Shown: positions 1 to 8,024 of the stretch, piece after piece
How the letters are laid out: each line of letters begins with the position of its first letter
How positions within the stretch are numbered: position 1 is the stretch's first letter
NCBI GenBank assembly: GCA_025451715.1
Contig: JANWJY010000132.1
Coordinates: forward strand, 1 to 19,391
Length of the DNA: 19,391 bases
Origin: Fimbriimonadaceae bacterium
Lineage (GTDB): Bacteria; Armatimonadota; Fimbriimonadia; Fimbriimonadales; Fimbriimonadaceae
Direction: 5' to 3'
The notes under the pieces: generated by a model
Database searches by the model: none
What the model saw: the letters and a program-made list of their open reading frames with translations, nothing else
Told to the model about the DNA's origin: nothing
Translations under genes and position numbers: made by a program

Positions 1-1920
1 CGCCGCGAGCGCCGCGCCCAGCGCGTCATAAATCTCCGCGGACGGACTTCCTTGCTGTACGAACTCGCGAGCCAGCTCCAGAGCCTCGACAGCGTCGCGA
101 ACCTCGCTGTCGTGAGAGGTGGCGAGCAGGAAGCTCAGCAATCGCCGAGCCTCTACAGCGTCCGTGTTCTCGAGAATACGCACGGCCTCCCGAAGATGGC
201 TCGCAGCGGCGGCGTCCTCACCGTCCTCCATCAAAGCGCGCCCCAGTTCTAGGTGGGTCAGCCCGAGGAGGACCGGGTGCTCGCCGAGGTCTGGGGACGG
301 ATCGGTCTGAAGAGCCTGCTCGAACGCCTTGATCGCCTCCTCTCTGCGCCCCAGGTCTCGCAGGGCGAGGCCCCTCCCATGCTCCGCCGAATAGAACTCG
401 GGAATTCCTTTGAGGGCGTTGTCGAAGGAGTTGAGCGCCTGCTCCGGCCGGTGCTCCTTCAAGTACCCGGTGCCTGCCATCATGTTCGCGTTGGCGATGT
501 TGCGTGTTGCGTCTGGAGCACCGCGCCCGTTGACCAGGATAAAGGCCGCACAGAGCACTATGAGCGGCCATTGCACGGCATCGAACCCCTTCTCACGGTA
601 TCCGCGCACGCACCAAAAGACCGCATACGACGCAAGGAGGATCAACGGTGGGACCACGGGCATCCGAAATCGGGCAGTAACGAAGAACGCGACGATCGTC
701 AGGCTGTAGAGGATGACGAATCCCCATAGGGGGAACAAGTCCTTGGGTCTATTGAAGCTCAAGAACAGGCCGAGCAGCCCGAGCAGACCCACGATGCTGA
801 AACTCAGAGGTAGGTAGCGCGCGACCGGAGTGAACTCGCGCGCCCAGAAGTCCTCATACTTGTTGTTCGGGACCTCCCAATTCGACCAGAAAATCCGTGC
901 CTTGTTCAAAGTAAGGGCGCTCGCGTCCCCGGGGTTGGCCTTGATCCAATCCCACGCCCTACCGTAGTAGTGGTCGGAGACTTCCGATGCGCTCAGCTTT
1001 CGCCCTTCGGCTTCTTCGGCCATCGAGATCGTCGCATAATAGCCGCCCCACCAATCGCCGGGAGTTCCGGGCACGACCGCCCGCATGCCGTCCGACTCCG
1101 GATTGTTGCCGATAAAGAAGTTGACGCCGCCCTGAGTGGAGATCAGGACCAGTCGTCCTTCGGCCCGCCAGTTGTGCAACGCGATTGGAGCGATAGGGAC
1201 GGCGACTGCAAGGGCCAGCAGCCCGGCGCGCAGCCAAGAACGCCATGACCGAGCGCCGTCGACAAGGAGCAGCCATAGCAGTGCGGCGGGCACGAACACG
1301 AAAATGTTCGGCCTGGTGGCCGCAGACAGGCCGAGAGCAAGGCCCGCGACGACAAGGAGCCAGGGGGAGCGCTTTTCTCGGTACAAGACCAAAGCCAACA
1401 GCGCCCCAAGGTCGAAGAACACTTCGAGCACGGGCAGGAGGAGCTCCGCGTCGAAATAGACAAGCATGAGATACGACGCGGCGCCGATCCCAGCCACGAA
1501 GGCGACTCCACGATCGAACAGTTTTAGACCAAGGGCGTACAGGACGGTGCAGCTCAGCGCGCCGAACACCGCCTGGACGAGCCGCGCCGCGAAGAGGTCG
1601 TGCCCGAAGACCTTATAGATTCCGGCCAGGAAGTAAGGGTAGAGCGGAGCCCGAAAGAACGGCCCTCCCACAAAGTCCTCTCCCTTGACGATCGCGCGAG
1701 CCCACTGGTCGTGGTAGAGCTCGTCCATTGTCGGGTGTGAGAACAGGGGGTTGCTGTCCCTCATCTGCAGCACGTAGACGATCCGAATCGCCAGCGCCAC
1801 CAAGAACACGACCGCACCGAGGCCGATGTCACTCCCCAGCCAGGACGTCAGGCTTCGCCCTCGCTCCGGAGCCGAAGGTAGCGTGCTCTCCGATTCCGAC
1901 TGTGGTGTGTCCAAACTCAT
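1..1920 (-). CDS. GT-C (GT39/PMT-like) membrane glycosyltransferase with TPR tail, partial at left edge
   Basis: Translating the minus strand from ATG at 1920 gives 640 codons with no stop up to base 1, so the 3' end lies outside the window. Residues 1-30 are polar, and a first membrane helix spans about 33-52. The first periplasmic loop holds HPTMDELYHD (62-71), the acidic motif expected for the GT-C catalytic Asp, followed by GGPFFRAPLYPYF (85-97), typical of ArnT/PMT_2 enzymes. Further hydrophobic helices lie at about 113-135, 143-180, 187-222, 230-248, 372-390, 396-415 and 420-440, and ARFRMPVVPP (416-425) resembles the late conserved motif of the family. From about 475 the protein is soluble and has TPR-like helix pairs (ALNSFDNALK, AIKAFEQALQ). 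Known for the family: sugar transfer from a polyprenyl-phosphate donor to lipid or protein at the membrane. Substrate is unknown. It is divergent from the gene at 2076 across a 155-bp gap that holds short CTCTCGG repeats. Confidence 0.85.
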   Translation of the reverse strand, partial: MSLDTPQSESESTLPSAPERGRSLTSWLGSDIGLGAVVFLVALAIRIVYVLQMRDSNPLFSHPTMDELYHDQWARAIVKGEDFVGGPFFRAPLYPYFLAGIYKVFGHDLFAARLVQAVFGALSCTVLYALGLKLFDRGVAFVAGIGAASYLMLVYFDAELLLPVLEVFFDLGALLALVLYREKRSPWLLVVAGLALGLSAATRPNIFVFVPAALLWLLLVDGARSWRSWLRAGLLALAVAVPIAPIALHNWRAEGRLVLISTQGGVNFFIGNNPESDGMRAVVPGTPGDWWGGYYATISMAEEAEGRKLSASEVSDHYYGRAWDWIKANPGDASALTLNKARIFWSNWEVPNNKYEDFWAREFTPVARYLPLSFSIVGLLGLLGLFLSFNRPKDLFPLWGFVILYSLTIVAFFVTARFRMPVVPPLILLASYAVFWCVRGYREKGFDAVQWPLIVLCAAFILVNGRGAPDATRNIANANMMAGTGYLKEHRPEQALNSFDNALKGIPEFYSAEHGRGLALRDLGRREEAIKAFEQALQTDPSPDLGEHPVLLGLTHLELGRALMEDGEDAAAASHLREAVRILENTDAVEARRLLSFLLATSHDSEVRDAVEALELAREFVQQGSPSAEIYDALGAALAA

Positions 1921-2075
1921 TGCGACCCGCATACGTGGACTGCTGTAGAACCCGATGTTGCGGTTCCATATACCCGAGCAGCCGAGCCTGCGTCCACCGT
2001 GAAATGGTCCCCAGCCATTTGCGGCCCGCCATCCGCTCTCGGCTCTCGGCTCTTCGCTCTCGGCCAAAATAGGCC

Positions 2076-4718
2076 ATGCTCGCCACAGTCGCCCTCGCCA
2101 TGCTGACAAACGGCCAACAGGTCCAACGCTCGATGTACGACTGCCTCCAGTGGCGGTGCATCGGCCCGTTCCGCGCGGGGCGCACCGTCGGCGCGTCGGG
2201 CATCGCCGGACAGCCGTTCACGTTCTTCATCGGCGTCAACAACGGCGGGGTCTGGAAGACCACCGACGCCGGCCACACGTGGAAGCCGATCTTTGACGAC
2301 CAGCCCACAGGATCGATCGGCGACGTGGCGGTTGCACCGAGCGACCCGAACGTAATCTACGTCGGCAGCGGCGAGGGCCTGCAGCGACCCGACCTGAGCA
2401 CCGGCGACGGGATGTACCGCTCAAGCGACGGCGGCAAGACATGGGTCCACATCGGGCTGAAGAACGCGCAGCAGATCGGCGGAATCGGCATCGACCCGCG
2501 CAACGCAGACCGCGTGTTCGTCGCCGCGCTCGGCCACCCGTACGGCCCGAACGAAGAGCGCGGCGTCTTCCGCTCGACCGACGGCGGCAAGAACTGGAAG
2601 AAGGTGCTGTACTTCGACCCCGACACCGGCGCGATTCAGGTCACCGTCGACCCGAACGACTCGCGCACCGTGTACGCGGCGTTGTGGGAGGCGAGGCAGG
2701 GGCCGTGGGAGAACGGCAGTTGGCAGGGTCCCGGCAGCGGGCTCTTCAAATCGACCGACGGCGGCGACACCTGGAAGAAGCTCACGACAGGGCTACCCAC
2801 ATTCGAACAGGGGCTCGGACGCATCGGTTTCGCGATCGCACCTTCGAACAGCAAAGTCATCTATGCGACCGTCGACTCCGACGACGCGAGCGGCCTGTAC
2901 CGTACCGATGACGCGGGCGCGACGTGGCGCAGGGTCAATGAGGAGCGGCGACTGATCAGCCGTGGCGACGACTTCGCCGAAGTCAAGGTCGACCCCAAGA
3001 ACCCCGAGACCGTGTACGTCGCCGACACCAGCTTCTACCGCTCGACAAACGGCGGCAAGGACTTCACCTGCATCAAGGGCTCGCCTGGCGGCGACGACTA
3101 CCACCGCGCGTGGATCAACCCGGACATGCCGCAGATCATCATCCTGGCGGCAGACCAGGGCGCGACCGTCACCGTCAACGGCGGCGAGACATGGAGCAGT
3201 TGGTACAACCAGCCGACTGCGCAGATGTACCACGTGATGACGGACAACATGTTCCCGTACAACGTCTTCAGCGGCCAGCAGGAGAGCGGATCCGCGATGG
3301 TCTCTTCGCGCGGAAACGACGGGCAAGTCACGTTCCGCGAGTGGCACCCCGCAGGAGGCGACGAGTACGCGTACATCGCCCCCGACCCCGTCAACCCGCG
3401 CTATGTGTTCGGCGGTCGCGTCGAAAGGTACGACAAGCTCACGGGCGAGAGCCTGAACATCCGCCCACCCGGCCAGTTCCGCACGCTGCGCACCGCGCCA
3501 CTGGTGTTCTCGAAGGTCGATCCTCGCGCGCTGTACTTCGCGGGCAACATCATGTTCAAGACCACCGACGGCGGCACGACTTGGCAGACGATCAGCCCCG
3601 ACCTCTCGCGCGCGACGACGACGGTCCCGGCGAGCATCGGAAAGTTCCGCACGCCGGACATGGCCACGATGGCGCGGCGCGGAGTGATCTACACGATCGC
3701 GCCCTCGTACGTGTCGATGGACACGGTCTGGTGCGGCACCGACGACGGCCTCATCTGGGTCACGCACAACGGTGGCAAGGACTGGGCCGACGTCACTCCC
3801 CCCGGCGTGGACGCGTGGTCGAAGGTTTCGATCATGGACGCCGGGCACAGCGACGACCTGACCGCCTACGCCGCGGTCAACCGCATCCGCCTCGACGATC
3901 AGCGGCCGCACATCTACCGCACGCACGACGGCGGCAAGACCTGGAAGGAGATTGTGAACGGCCTGCCGCTCGGGCCTGTCAACGCCGTGCGCGAGGACCC
4001 CAAGCGGCCCGGCCTGCTGTTCTGCGGCACTGAGCTGGCCGTGTTCTTCTCGCTCGACGACGGCGACAACTGGCACCCTCTGCGGCTGAACATGCCCGCG
4101 ACATCGGTGCGCGACGTGGTGGTACACGAGGACGACCTCGTCATCGGCACGCCCGGCCGCGGCTTCTGGATCCTCGACAACATCCAACCCTTGCGACATT
4201 TGGTCTCGGTGACGAAAGACACGGGCGCCGTGCTCTTCCCCACTTCGCCCGCGTACCAGCTCGAACGCAACACCAACTCCGACACGCCGCTCCCGCCGGA
4301 GGAGCCCGCCGGACAGAACCCGCCCGACGGCGCGATGATCGACTATTGGCTTCCTGTCGCCGCTTCTCTGGTGACGATTGAAATCGTCTCGCCCACCGGC
4401 GAGGTCGTGCGCAAGTTCTCGAGCGCCGACCCGGTCGAGACGGTGGATCCGAAGTCGATCACCGTGATGCCCGAGTGGGTGCGCCCTCCGCGCGTGGTGT
4501 CGAAGTCGGTCGGTTCACACCGGTTCTTGTGGGACGTGCGCCTAGCTCCCGCCGCAGGCGCACGCCGTGGCGGCCCGCCGATCTCCGCGATCTGGCGCAA
4601 CACCCCCGTCGGCCCGATGGGCGCGTGGGTCGCACCAGGCACGTACACCGTGCGCTTGATCGTCGACGGTCGAACGACGGAGCAGAAACTGGAGATACGC
4701 GCCGATCCGAGGAAGTAG
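2076..4718 (+). CDS. VPS10/sortilin-like Asp-box (BNR) repeat beta-propeller protein
   Basis: This 880-residue protein opens with a short hydrophobic stretch (LATVALAML), possibly a weak export signal, then WRCIGPFRAGRT, the usual opening of large bacterial 'glycosyl hydrolase/VPS10' proteins. At least ten Asp-box motifs of the S/T-x-D-G-G-x-T-W type follow: KTTDAGHTW, RSSDGGKTW, RSTDGGKNW, KSTDGGDTW, RTDDAGATW, KTTDGGTTW, THNGGKDW and RTHDGGKTW are the clearest. They fit two stacked beta-propellers over about residues 30-680. The last 200 residues (MIDYWLPVAASLVTIEIV onward, then GTYTVRLIVDG) look like the beta-sandwich tail common in this family. Family annotation as a glycosidase is by fold only; I see no proof of an enzymatic site. 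No Shine-Dalgarno is seen before ATG 2076, and an in-frame ATG at 2100 is an alternative start. It is monocistronic as far as visible. Confidence 0.88.
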   Translation: MLATVALAMLTNGQQVQRSMYDCLQWRCIGPFRAGRTVGASGIAGQPFTFFIGVNNGGVWKTTDAGHTWKPIFDDQPTGSIGDVAVAPSDPNVIYVGSGEGLQRPDLSTGDGMYRSSDGGKTWVHIGLKNAQQIGGIGIDPRNADRVFVAALGHPYGPNEERGVFRSTDGGKNWKKVLYFDPDTGAIQVTVDPNDSRTVYAALWEARQGPWENGSWQGPGSGLFKSTDGGDTWKKLTTGLPTFEQGLGRIGFAIAPSNSKVIYATVDSDDASGLYRTDDAGATWRRVNEERRLISRGDDFAEVKVDPKNPETVYVADTSFYRSTNGGKDFTCIKGSPGGDDYHRAWINPDMPQIIILAADQGATVTVNGGETWSSWYNQPTAQMYHVMTDNMFPYNVFSGQQESGSAMVSSRGNDGQVTFREWHPAGGDEYAYIAPDPVNPRYVFGGRVERYDKLTGESLNIRPPGQFRTLRTAPLVFSKVDPRALYFAGNIMFKTTDGGTTWQTISPDLSRATTTVPASIGKFRTPDMATMARRGVIYTIAPSYVSMDTVWCGTDDGLIWVTHNGGKDWADVTPPGVDAWSKVSIMDAGHSDDLTAYAAVNRIRLDDQRPHIYRTHDGGKTWKEIVNGLPLGPVNAVREDPKRPGLLFCGTELAVFFSLDDGDNWHPLRLNMPATSVRDVVVHEDDLVIGTPGRGFWILDNIQPLRHLVSVTKDTGAVLFPTSPAYQLERNTNSDTPLPPEEPAGQNPPDGAMIDYWLPVAASLVTIEIVSPTGEVVRKFSSADPVETVDPKSITVMPEWVRPPRVVSKSVGSHRFLWDVRLAPAAGARRGGPPISAIWRNTPVGPMGAWVAPGTYTVRLIVDGRTTEQKLEIRADPRK

Positions 4719-4721
4719 CGC

Positions 4722-4841
4722 ACTTTGGGAGTGCTCCGACGCGTCGGAGCTTTTCCCAGCGGCTGAGGCGGGGCATCTCTCGAGCTGAGCGTCGTCACAG
4801 CTACTAGGAAAGGCGCGGACACGCCTGCGCACTCCCAAAGT
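4722..4841. repeat. 120-nt structured intergenic element with 13-bp terminal inverted repeats
   Basis: The ends ACTTTGGGAGTGC (4722-4734) and GCACTCCCAAAGT (4829-4841) are a perfect 13-bp inverted repeat. Inside are a perfect 18-bp palindrome, GCTCCGACGCGTCGGAGC (4733-4750), and a small hairpin, AGGCG-6 nt-CGCCT (4811-4826). The element starts 4 nt after the stop codon of the Asp-box gene and ends 26 nt before the oxidoreductase start, so it fills nearly the whole gap. The architecture is that of a MITE or large REP-like element. It may also act as a terminator, though there is no U-tract. No second copy is visible in the window, so its mobility is inferred. Confidence 0.6.
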
Positions 4842-4867
4842 CCTGCGACATCGTTCATCATTCATCG

Positions 4868-6226
4868 TTGATCGTTTCTTCTTCCCACGTTGTCGTCATC
4901 GGCGCAGGTGCCGCAGGCATCATGGCCGCGTACCGCGCCGCGGAGCTTGGCGCTTCGGTCGTCTTGCTCGAAAAGACCGAGCGCGTCGGCACGAAGATCC
5001 TCATCTCCGGCGGGGGCAAGTGCAACATCACCCACGCCGGCCCGATAGAAGACGTCCTCAAAGAGTTCCGCCCGAACGAGGCGCGGTTCATCCGCCCCGC
5101 GTGCTACCGGTGGACCAACGAGCAGGCCGTCGCGTTCCTCACCGATCGCGGGCTGCGCGTGTACACGCGCGACAACGGGCGCGTGTTCCCCGTTGACCAG
5201 ACCGCGAAGGACGTCGTGCACATCTTGCAGTCGCGTCTCGACGAAGTGGGGGTAGAGACGCGGCTCAACACGCCCGTCATTGGCATCGATCGAGACGAGC
5301 ATGGAGTCTGCGGAATCCGGATTGCCCCACCCCCAACCCCCTCCCCGCGACACGATTCATTCGCGGAGAGGGGGCTCCGGAACTCCCCTCTCCACGAATC
5401 TCTGGATTCGAGGGGAGGGGTTGGGGGTGGGGTCCTCATCGAGACCCGCCGCGTCATTCTCGCGGTCGGCGGATCGTCGTACCCCAAGTCCGGCACCACG
5501 GGCGATGGCTACCCGTGGGCCACATCGCTCGGGCACACGGTCGTGAAAGTCCGCGCCGCGCTCGCGCCGATCGCGCTCACCGAAACCAAGTGGCGACCGT
5601 ACAGCGGCGTCGCGCTAAGAGACTGCATCTTGAAAGCACGCCAAAACGGAAAGGAAGTGAACAGGTGGCGCGACGACATGCTGTTCACGCACTTCGGCGT
5701 TAGCGGCCCGACCGCGCTCGGCATCAGCCGCGAGGTCGCCGAGGCGTTCGAGAACGGCCCGGTCACTCTCGAGGTGGACGTAAGTCCTGACCGCACGTTC
5801 GAATCGCTCACCGCCGACCTGCTGACTTACGCCGAGAAGCACCCCAAGCGCCGCGTCGCCACCTACCTCGACGGCCTGCTCCCGTCGCGCCTCGTCGAAG
5901 AAATGCTCGCGTCCGCCGAGATTGAGACAGAGACAGAGTTCAACAAGCTTTCACGCACCTGCCGAAACAAGCTGGTCGAGTGTCTCAAGGGCTGGAAGCT
6001 GGGGCTCGTGAAGGACCCGATGCTCGACAAGGGCGAGGTCGTCGCGGGCGGGATCGCGCTGGACGAGGTGGACTCGCAGACGATGCGCTCCCTCAAGTGC
6101 CCCGGGCTGTACCTCTGCGGCGAGGCGCTCGACGTCGCCGGCCCCGTCGGCGGCTACAACCTCCAGGCCGCCTTCTCGACGGGCTACGTCGCGGGCGAGA
6201 CTGCGGCTGGCGATCTTCTTGGATAG
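4868..6226 (+). CDS. BaiN/HI0933-family NAD(P)/FAD-dependent oxidoreductase
   Basis: The 452-residue product has the FAD-binding Rossmann motif VVVIGAGAAGIMAAYRAAE near the N-terminus. It is followed by the family signatures VGTKILISGGGKCNIT (about 40-55), NGRVFPVDQTAKDVV (about 107-121), ILAVGGSSYPKSGTTGDG, HFGVSGPTALGIS, and the C-terminal GEALDVAGPVGGYNLQAAFSTG that closes the FAD site. Members are flavoproteins of mostly unknown physiological substrate; BaiN itself acts in bile-acid dehydroxylation, which should not be carried over here. The start is a TTG only six residues before the Rossmann strand, and no better in-frame start is visible. The protein is longer than the roughly 400-420 residues usual for the family because a 36-codon palindromic repeat is inserted at residues 153-188 (separate entry). 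Confidence 0.92.
   Translation: MIVSSSHVVVIGAGAAGIMAAYRAAELGASVVLLEKTERVGTKILISGGGKCNITHAGPIEDVLKEFRPNEARFIRPACYRWTNEQAVAFLTDRGLRVYTRDNGRVFPVDQTAKDVVHILQSRLDEVGVETRLNTPVIGIDRDEHGVCGIRIAPPPTPSPRHDSFAERGLRNSPLHESLDSRGGVGGGVLIETRRVILAVGGSSYPKSGTTGDGYPWATSLGHTVVKVRAALAPIALTETKWRPYSGVALRDCILKARQNGKEVNRWRDDMLFTHFGVSGPTALGISREVAEAFENGPVTLEVDVSPDRTFESLTADLLTYAEKHPKRRVATYLDGLLPSRLVEEMLASAEIETETEFNKLSRTCRNKLVECLKGWKLGLVKDPMLDKGEVVAGGIALDEVDSQTMRSLKCPGLYLCGEALDVAGPVGGYNLQAAFSTGYVAGETAAGDLLG
5325..5432. repeat. Palindromic repeat inserted in frame within the FAD oxidoreductase gene
   Basis: The outer arms at 5325-5346 (C-rich) and 5412-5432 (G-rich) are reverse complements over 21 bases with one extra base in the left arm. 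A nested perfect 9-bp stem, GGAGAGGGG with CCCCTCTCC, lies inside. The unit spans 108 nt, exactly 36 codons, and carries no stop in this frame. It is translated as a low-complexity stretch (PPPTPSPR ... GGVGGGV) between a beta-strand region and the conserved RRVILAVGGSSYPKSG strand, where relatives have only a short loop. This is the behaviour known for Rickettsia palindromic elements; here the relation is by analogy, not sequence. Confidence 0.8.
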
Positions 6227-6252
6227 ACTCTAGCCGATGTTGGAGTTGTGAA

Positions 6253-7104
6253 ATGAGTTACGACTTTGAAATGACGGCAGACGAGACGGTTCTCTACCGC
6301 TACTGTTCCATCGCTGAGTTTCTCTGGATGATTTCTGAATCCCGGCTCTACTTCAAGTACACGTGGGCATTTGATGACCCGTTTGAAGGTCAGTTTTCTC
6401 GTGACACGGTCGAAGCGATGCGGCAGTGGACGGGGGAGAACGCGGAGCACAACAGGCGAATGTTTGCGCGGATAGGCGAATTGCCACACGCTGTCTGCTG
6501 CTTTCATCGACAGGATCAAGAAAGTGCATTGATGTGGCGCGTGTATGGGCATGACGTAGGTGTCGCATGGGCGACAACAGCGAAGCAGTTGCGGCAAGCG
6601 ATGAAGAAGTCGGAGCTCCCCCGCAATGACCCTATCATTGGAGATGTTCGCTACATCGACTATGAGCAGCAATCGTTCAACTACCTAAACGACCTTAATC
6701 GAGTCATGCATAAGCGGCTTGAGTTTCGACACGAGCTAGAGAGCCGCGCATCATTGTTTGGTGTCACAGCCGGCTCCGATGCTCCTCGACCAGAGGGTCA
6801 CTTCGGGATTTCAATTGAGGTCGATCTGAACAATCTGGTGAACCGAGTTGTACTTGCCTCCTCTTGCGCGTGGTTTCAGCCCGCTTTGACAGCCATCTGC
6901 GAGAAGTTTTCCTGCAATCTTCCAATCGAGTCGAGCACATTGAGCAAGGAGCCATTCAAGGTGTTTGCAGAGCAGATCATTCGGGCATGCTATCGTCCCG
7001 AGGACGCTGACAAGGTTTTCATCCCATCGACCTTTTTTGTGATGCCTGGGGAGGAGAAGGCGAAGGACGAGGGGGCGGCGGCAGAGCCCCTGCCCCCTGA
7101 ATGA
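6253..7104 (+). CDS. DUF2971-like protein
   Basis: ATG 6253 is chosen over longer in-frame readings because GGAG lies 7 nt upstream (6242-6245) and the frame further upstream overlaps the oxidoreductase. The 283-residue product begins with LYRYCSIAEFLWMISESRLYF and FDDPFEGQF, then CCFHRQDQESALMWRVYG. This order (tyrosine-rich opening, an F-x-DPFE box, then C-F and M-W-x-x-Y-G boxes) matches the DUF2971 family, whose biochemical role I do not know. No signal peptide or membrane helix is seen. Base composition and codon use are visibly more AT-rich than the flanking housekeeping genes, which suggests recent transfer. A TAGACT box at 6224-6229, overlapping the preceding stop codon, could be its -10 element. 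It converges with the FN3 gene, with only 5 nt between the stops. Confidence 0.75.
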   Translation: MSYDFEMTADETVLYRYCSIAEFLWMISESRLYFKYTWAFDDPFEGQFSRDTVEAMRQWTGENAEHNRRMFARIGELPHAVCCFHRQDQESALMWRVYGHDVGVAWATTAKQLRQAMKKSELPRNDPIIGDVRYIDYEQQSFNYLNDLNRVMHKRLEFRHELESRASLFGVTAGSDAPRPEGHFGISIEVDLNNLVNRVVLASSCAWFQPALTAICEKFSCNLPIESSTLSKEPFKVFAEQIIRACYRPEDADKVFIPSTFFVMPGEEKAKDEGAAAEPLPPE

Positions 7105-7109
7105 CCGAC

Positions 7110-7715
7110 CTACGCCGGAGCCACCCGCGTGGCAGGGTCGGACCACGGCCCGAACTGCCCGCCGCGAACGGGACGCACGCGCATCCAGTACTGCGTCCCC
7201 GCCGTCAGGCCGGTGATCGTGTACTCGCTCTGCGTCGAGACGGCGGTGCCGATGACGGTCGTGAACGTGGAGTTCGTCGCCCACACCACCTCGTACGTCG
7301 CGCCCTGGATGTTCTCCCAGTCGAAGAAGATCGACTGCGCGGGGATGCCGTCGCTGGTCCTGATGTCTGTGAGCTTCACGAGCGGGTCAATGCTCCCCGA
7401 CCCTTTCGGCGGAAGACCGAAGTTGACTTTCTGCGCGCCGTCCGCGCCGTACAGAAAGTCGGTTGCCTCGTCCACGTCCGTCATGATGCCGCGCCCGGTC
7501 GTGACGTTCGTGTCGCGCGTCTGTCGTTGCGTCGCGAGCGTGCCTTCAGTCGTTGCGATGCTCGTGAGCGAAGTGTTGATCGCCGTCGCCGCCGCTGTGA
7601 TCGCGGCGGGCGTCGGTGCAGTCGCGGGCCATGCGAGCCCTGCGGCCGTCGCCGCTAGCGATGCAGTGTTCAATTGGTCCCGGAGCTCGTCCGGTCTTGT
7701 CTTTATGCGTGCCAT
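7110..7715 (-). CDS. Fibronectin type III domain protein with helical Ala/Thr-rich N-terminus
   Basis: The start at 7715 is set by a strong AGGAGG-type Shine-Dalgarno (complement of 7724-7728, spacing about 8 nt), although the frame stays open to a TTG at 7940. The product is 201 residues. Residues 1-75 form an Ala/Thr-rich, probably helical region (AATAAGLAWPATAPTPAAITAAA in part), and 75-125 a linker with GYGADGAQKVNFGL-like composition. The last 75 residues are a fibronectin type III domain (FDWENIQGATYEVVWA, TITGLTAGTQYWMRVRPV, GPWSD). There is no signal peptide. Family relatives that I recall are small stand-alone bacterial proteins of unknown role; a surface or virion-type scaffold is possible but unproven. 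Confidence 0.75.
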   Translation of the reverse strand: MARIKTRPDELRDQLNTASLAATAAGLAWPATAPTPAAITAAATAINTSLTSIATTEGTLATQRQTRDTNVTTGRGIMTDVDEATDFLYGADGAQKVNFGLPPKGSGSIDPLVKLTDIRTSDGIPAQSIFFDWENIQGATYEVVWATNSTFTTVIGTAVSTQSEYTITGLTAGTQYWMRVRPVRGGQFGPWSDPATRVAPA

Positions 7716-7747
7716 ATGTGTTTCCTCCTCCCGCTTGTTTTCCGGGC

Positions 7748-7761
7748 CCCGCCCGGGCGGG
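7748..7761. other. 14-bp perfect GC palindrome in the leader of the FN3 gene
   Basis: CCCGCCCGGGCGGG reads the same on both strands and lies 32 nt upstream of the FN3 start codon. It could be a dimeric-regulator site or a strong hairpin in the 5' leader. There is no U-tract to support a terminator. Confidence 0.35.
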
Positions 7762-7785
7762 ATGATCGAGTGATTGAGGGGGCGC

Positions 7786-7959
7786 GAGTCGGAAACGTTC
7801 GCGTTCGAGTCGTGCTTGGCCGTCCCGGAGTCGAACCTAGGCGTCCGCGCCTCGAACGCCGTCGTTTTTGAGTCGAGGATCGCGGTTTTCGAGGCGAAAA
7901 AGCCCGTGTTCGATCCTAAAACAGCCTCATTGCAGCCCAATCCAGGCTCATTTGAACCT
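7786..7959. repeat. Degenerate 21-nt tandem array (nine units)
   Basis: The hexamer GAGTCG or a variant recurs at 7786, 7807, 7828, 7849 (GCCTCG), 7870, 7891 (GAGGCG), 7912 (GATCCT), 7933 (CAGCCC) and 7954 (GAACCT), a spacing of exactly 21 nt each time. Both strands are open across it in one frame. The minus frame, continuous with the FN3 ORF, reads as heptapeptides of the form T-x-x-F-D-S-K. The plus frame (about 7774-8016, TTG start) reads as S-N-x-x-V-F-E. Sequence has drifted while length has not, which argues that reading frame or helical phasing has been kept. Neither strand has a convincing start and ribosome site for it, so I do not call a gene. Together with the leader below it accounts for the 397-bp gap at 7716-8112. 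Confidence 0.72.
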
Positions 7960-8011
7960 GAGCTTGACGGCGGTGTGGGAAAGAAATTCGAACTTTCCGC
8001 GCGGAGTGGAG

Positions 8012-8017
8012 TATAGT
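8012..8017 (+). promoter_or_regulatory. -10 box TATAGT for the RHS-tip operon
   Basis: TATAGT is a near-consensus -10. A start of transcription about 7 nt downstream (8024) would begin the RNA exactly at the first base pair of the predicted leader fold. The -35 is weak: TTCGAA at 7987-7992 with a long 19-nt spacer. Confidence 0.45.
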
Positions 8018-8024
8018 AGACATA

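Noticed and set aside
2793..4199. 468-residue minus-strand ORF opposite the Asp-box gene
   Set aside because: It is a high-GC shadow: Arg/Val/Asp-rich with no domain, lying fully inside a well-supported gene on the other strand.
5980..6252. N-terminal extension of the DUF2971-like protein into the oxidoreductase gene
   Set aside because: It is an out-of-frame overlap of a conserved gene; ATG 6253 has its own Shine-Dalgarno and begins the recognisable domain.
7716..7940. N-terminal extension of the FN3 protein through the 21-nt array (276 aa)
   Set aside because: The strong Shine-Dalgarno before ATG 7715 fixes the start; the extension would need a TTG without a ribosome site.
7786..7959. CRISPR array
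   Set aside because: Units are contiguous 21-mers with no separate conserved repeat and unique spacer, and no cas genes are present.
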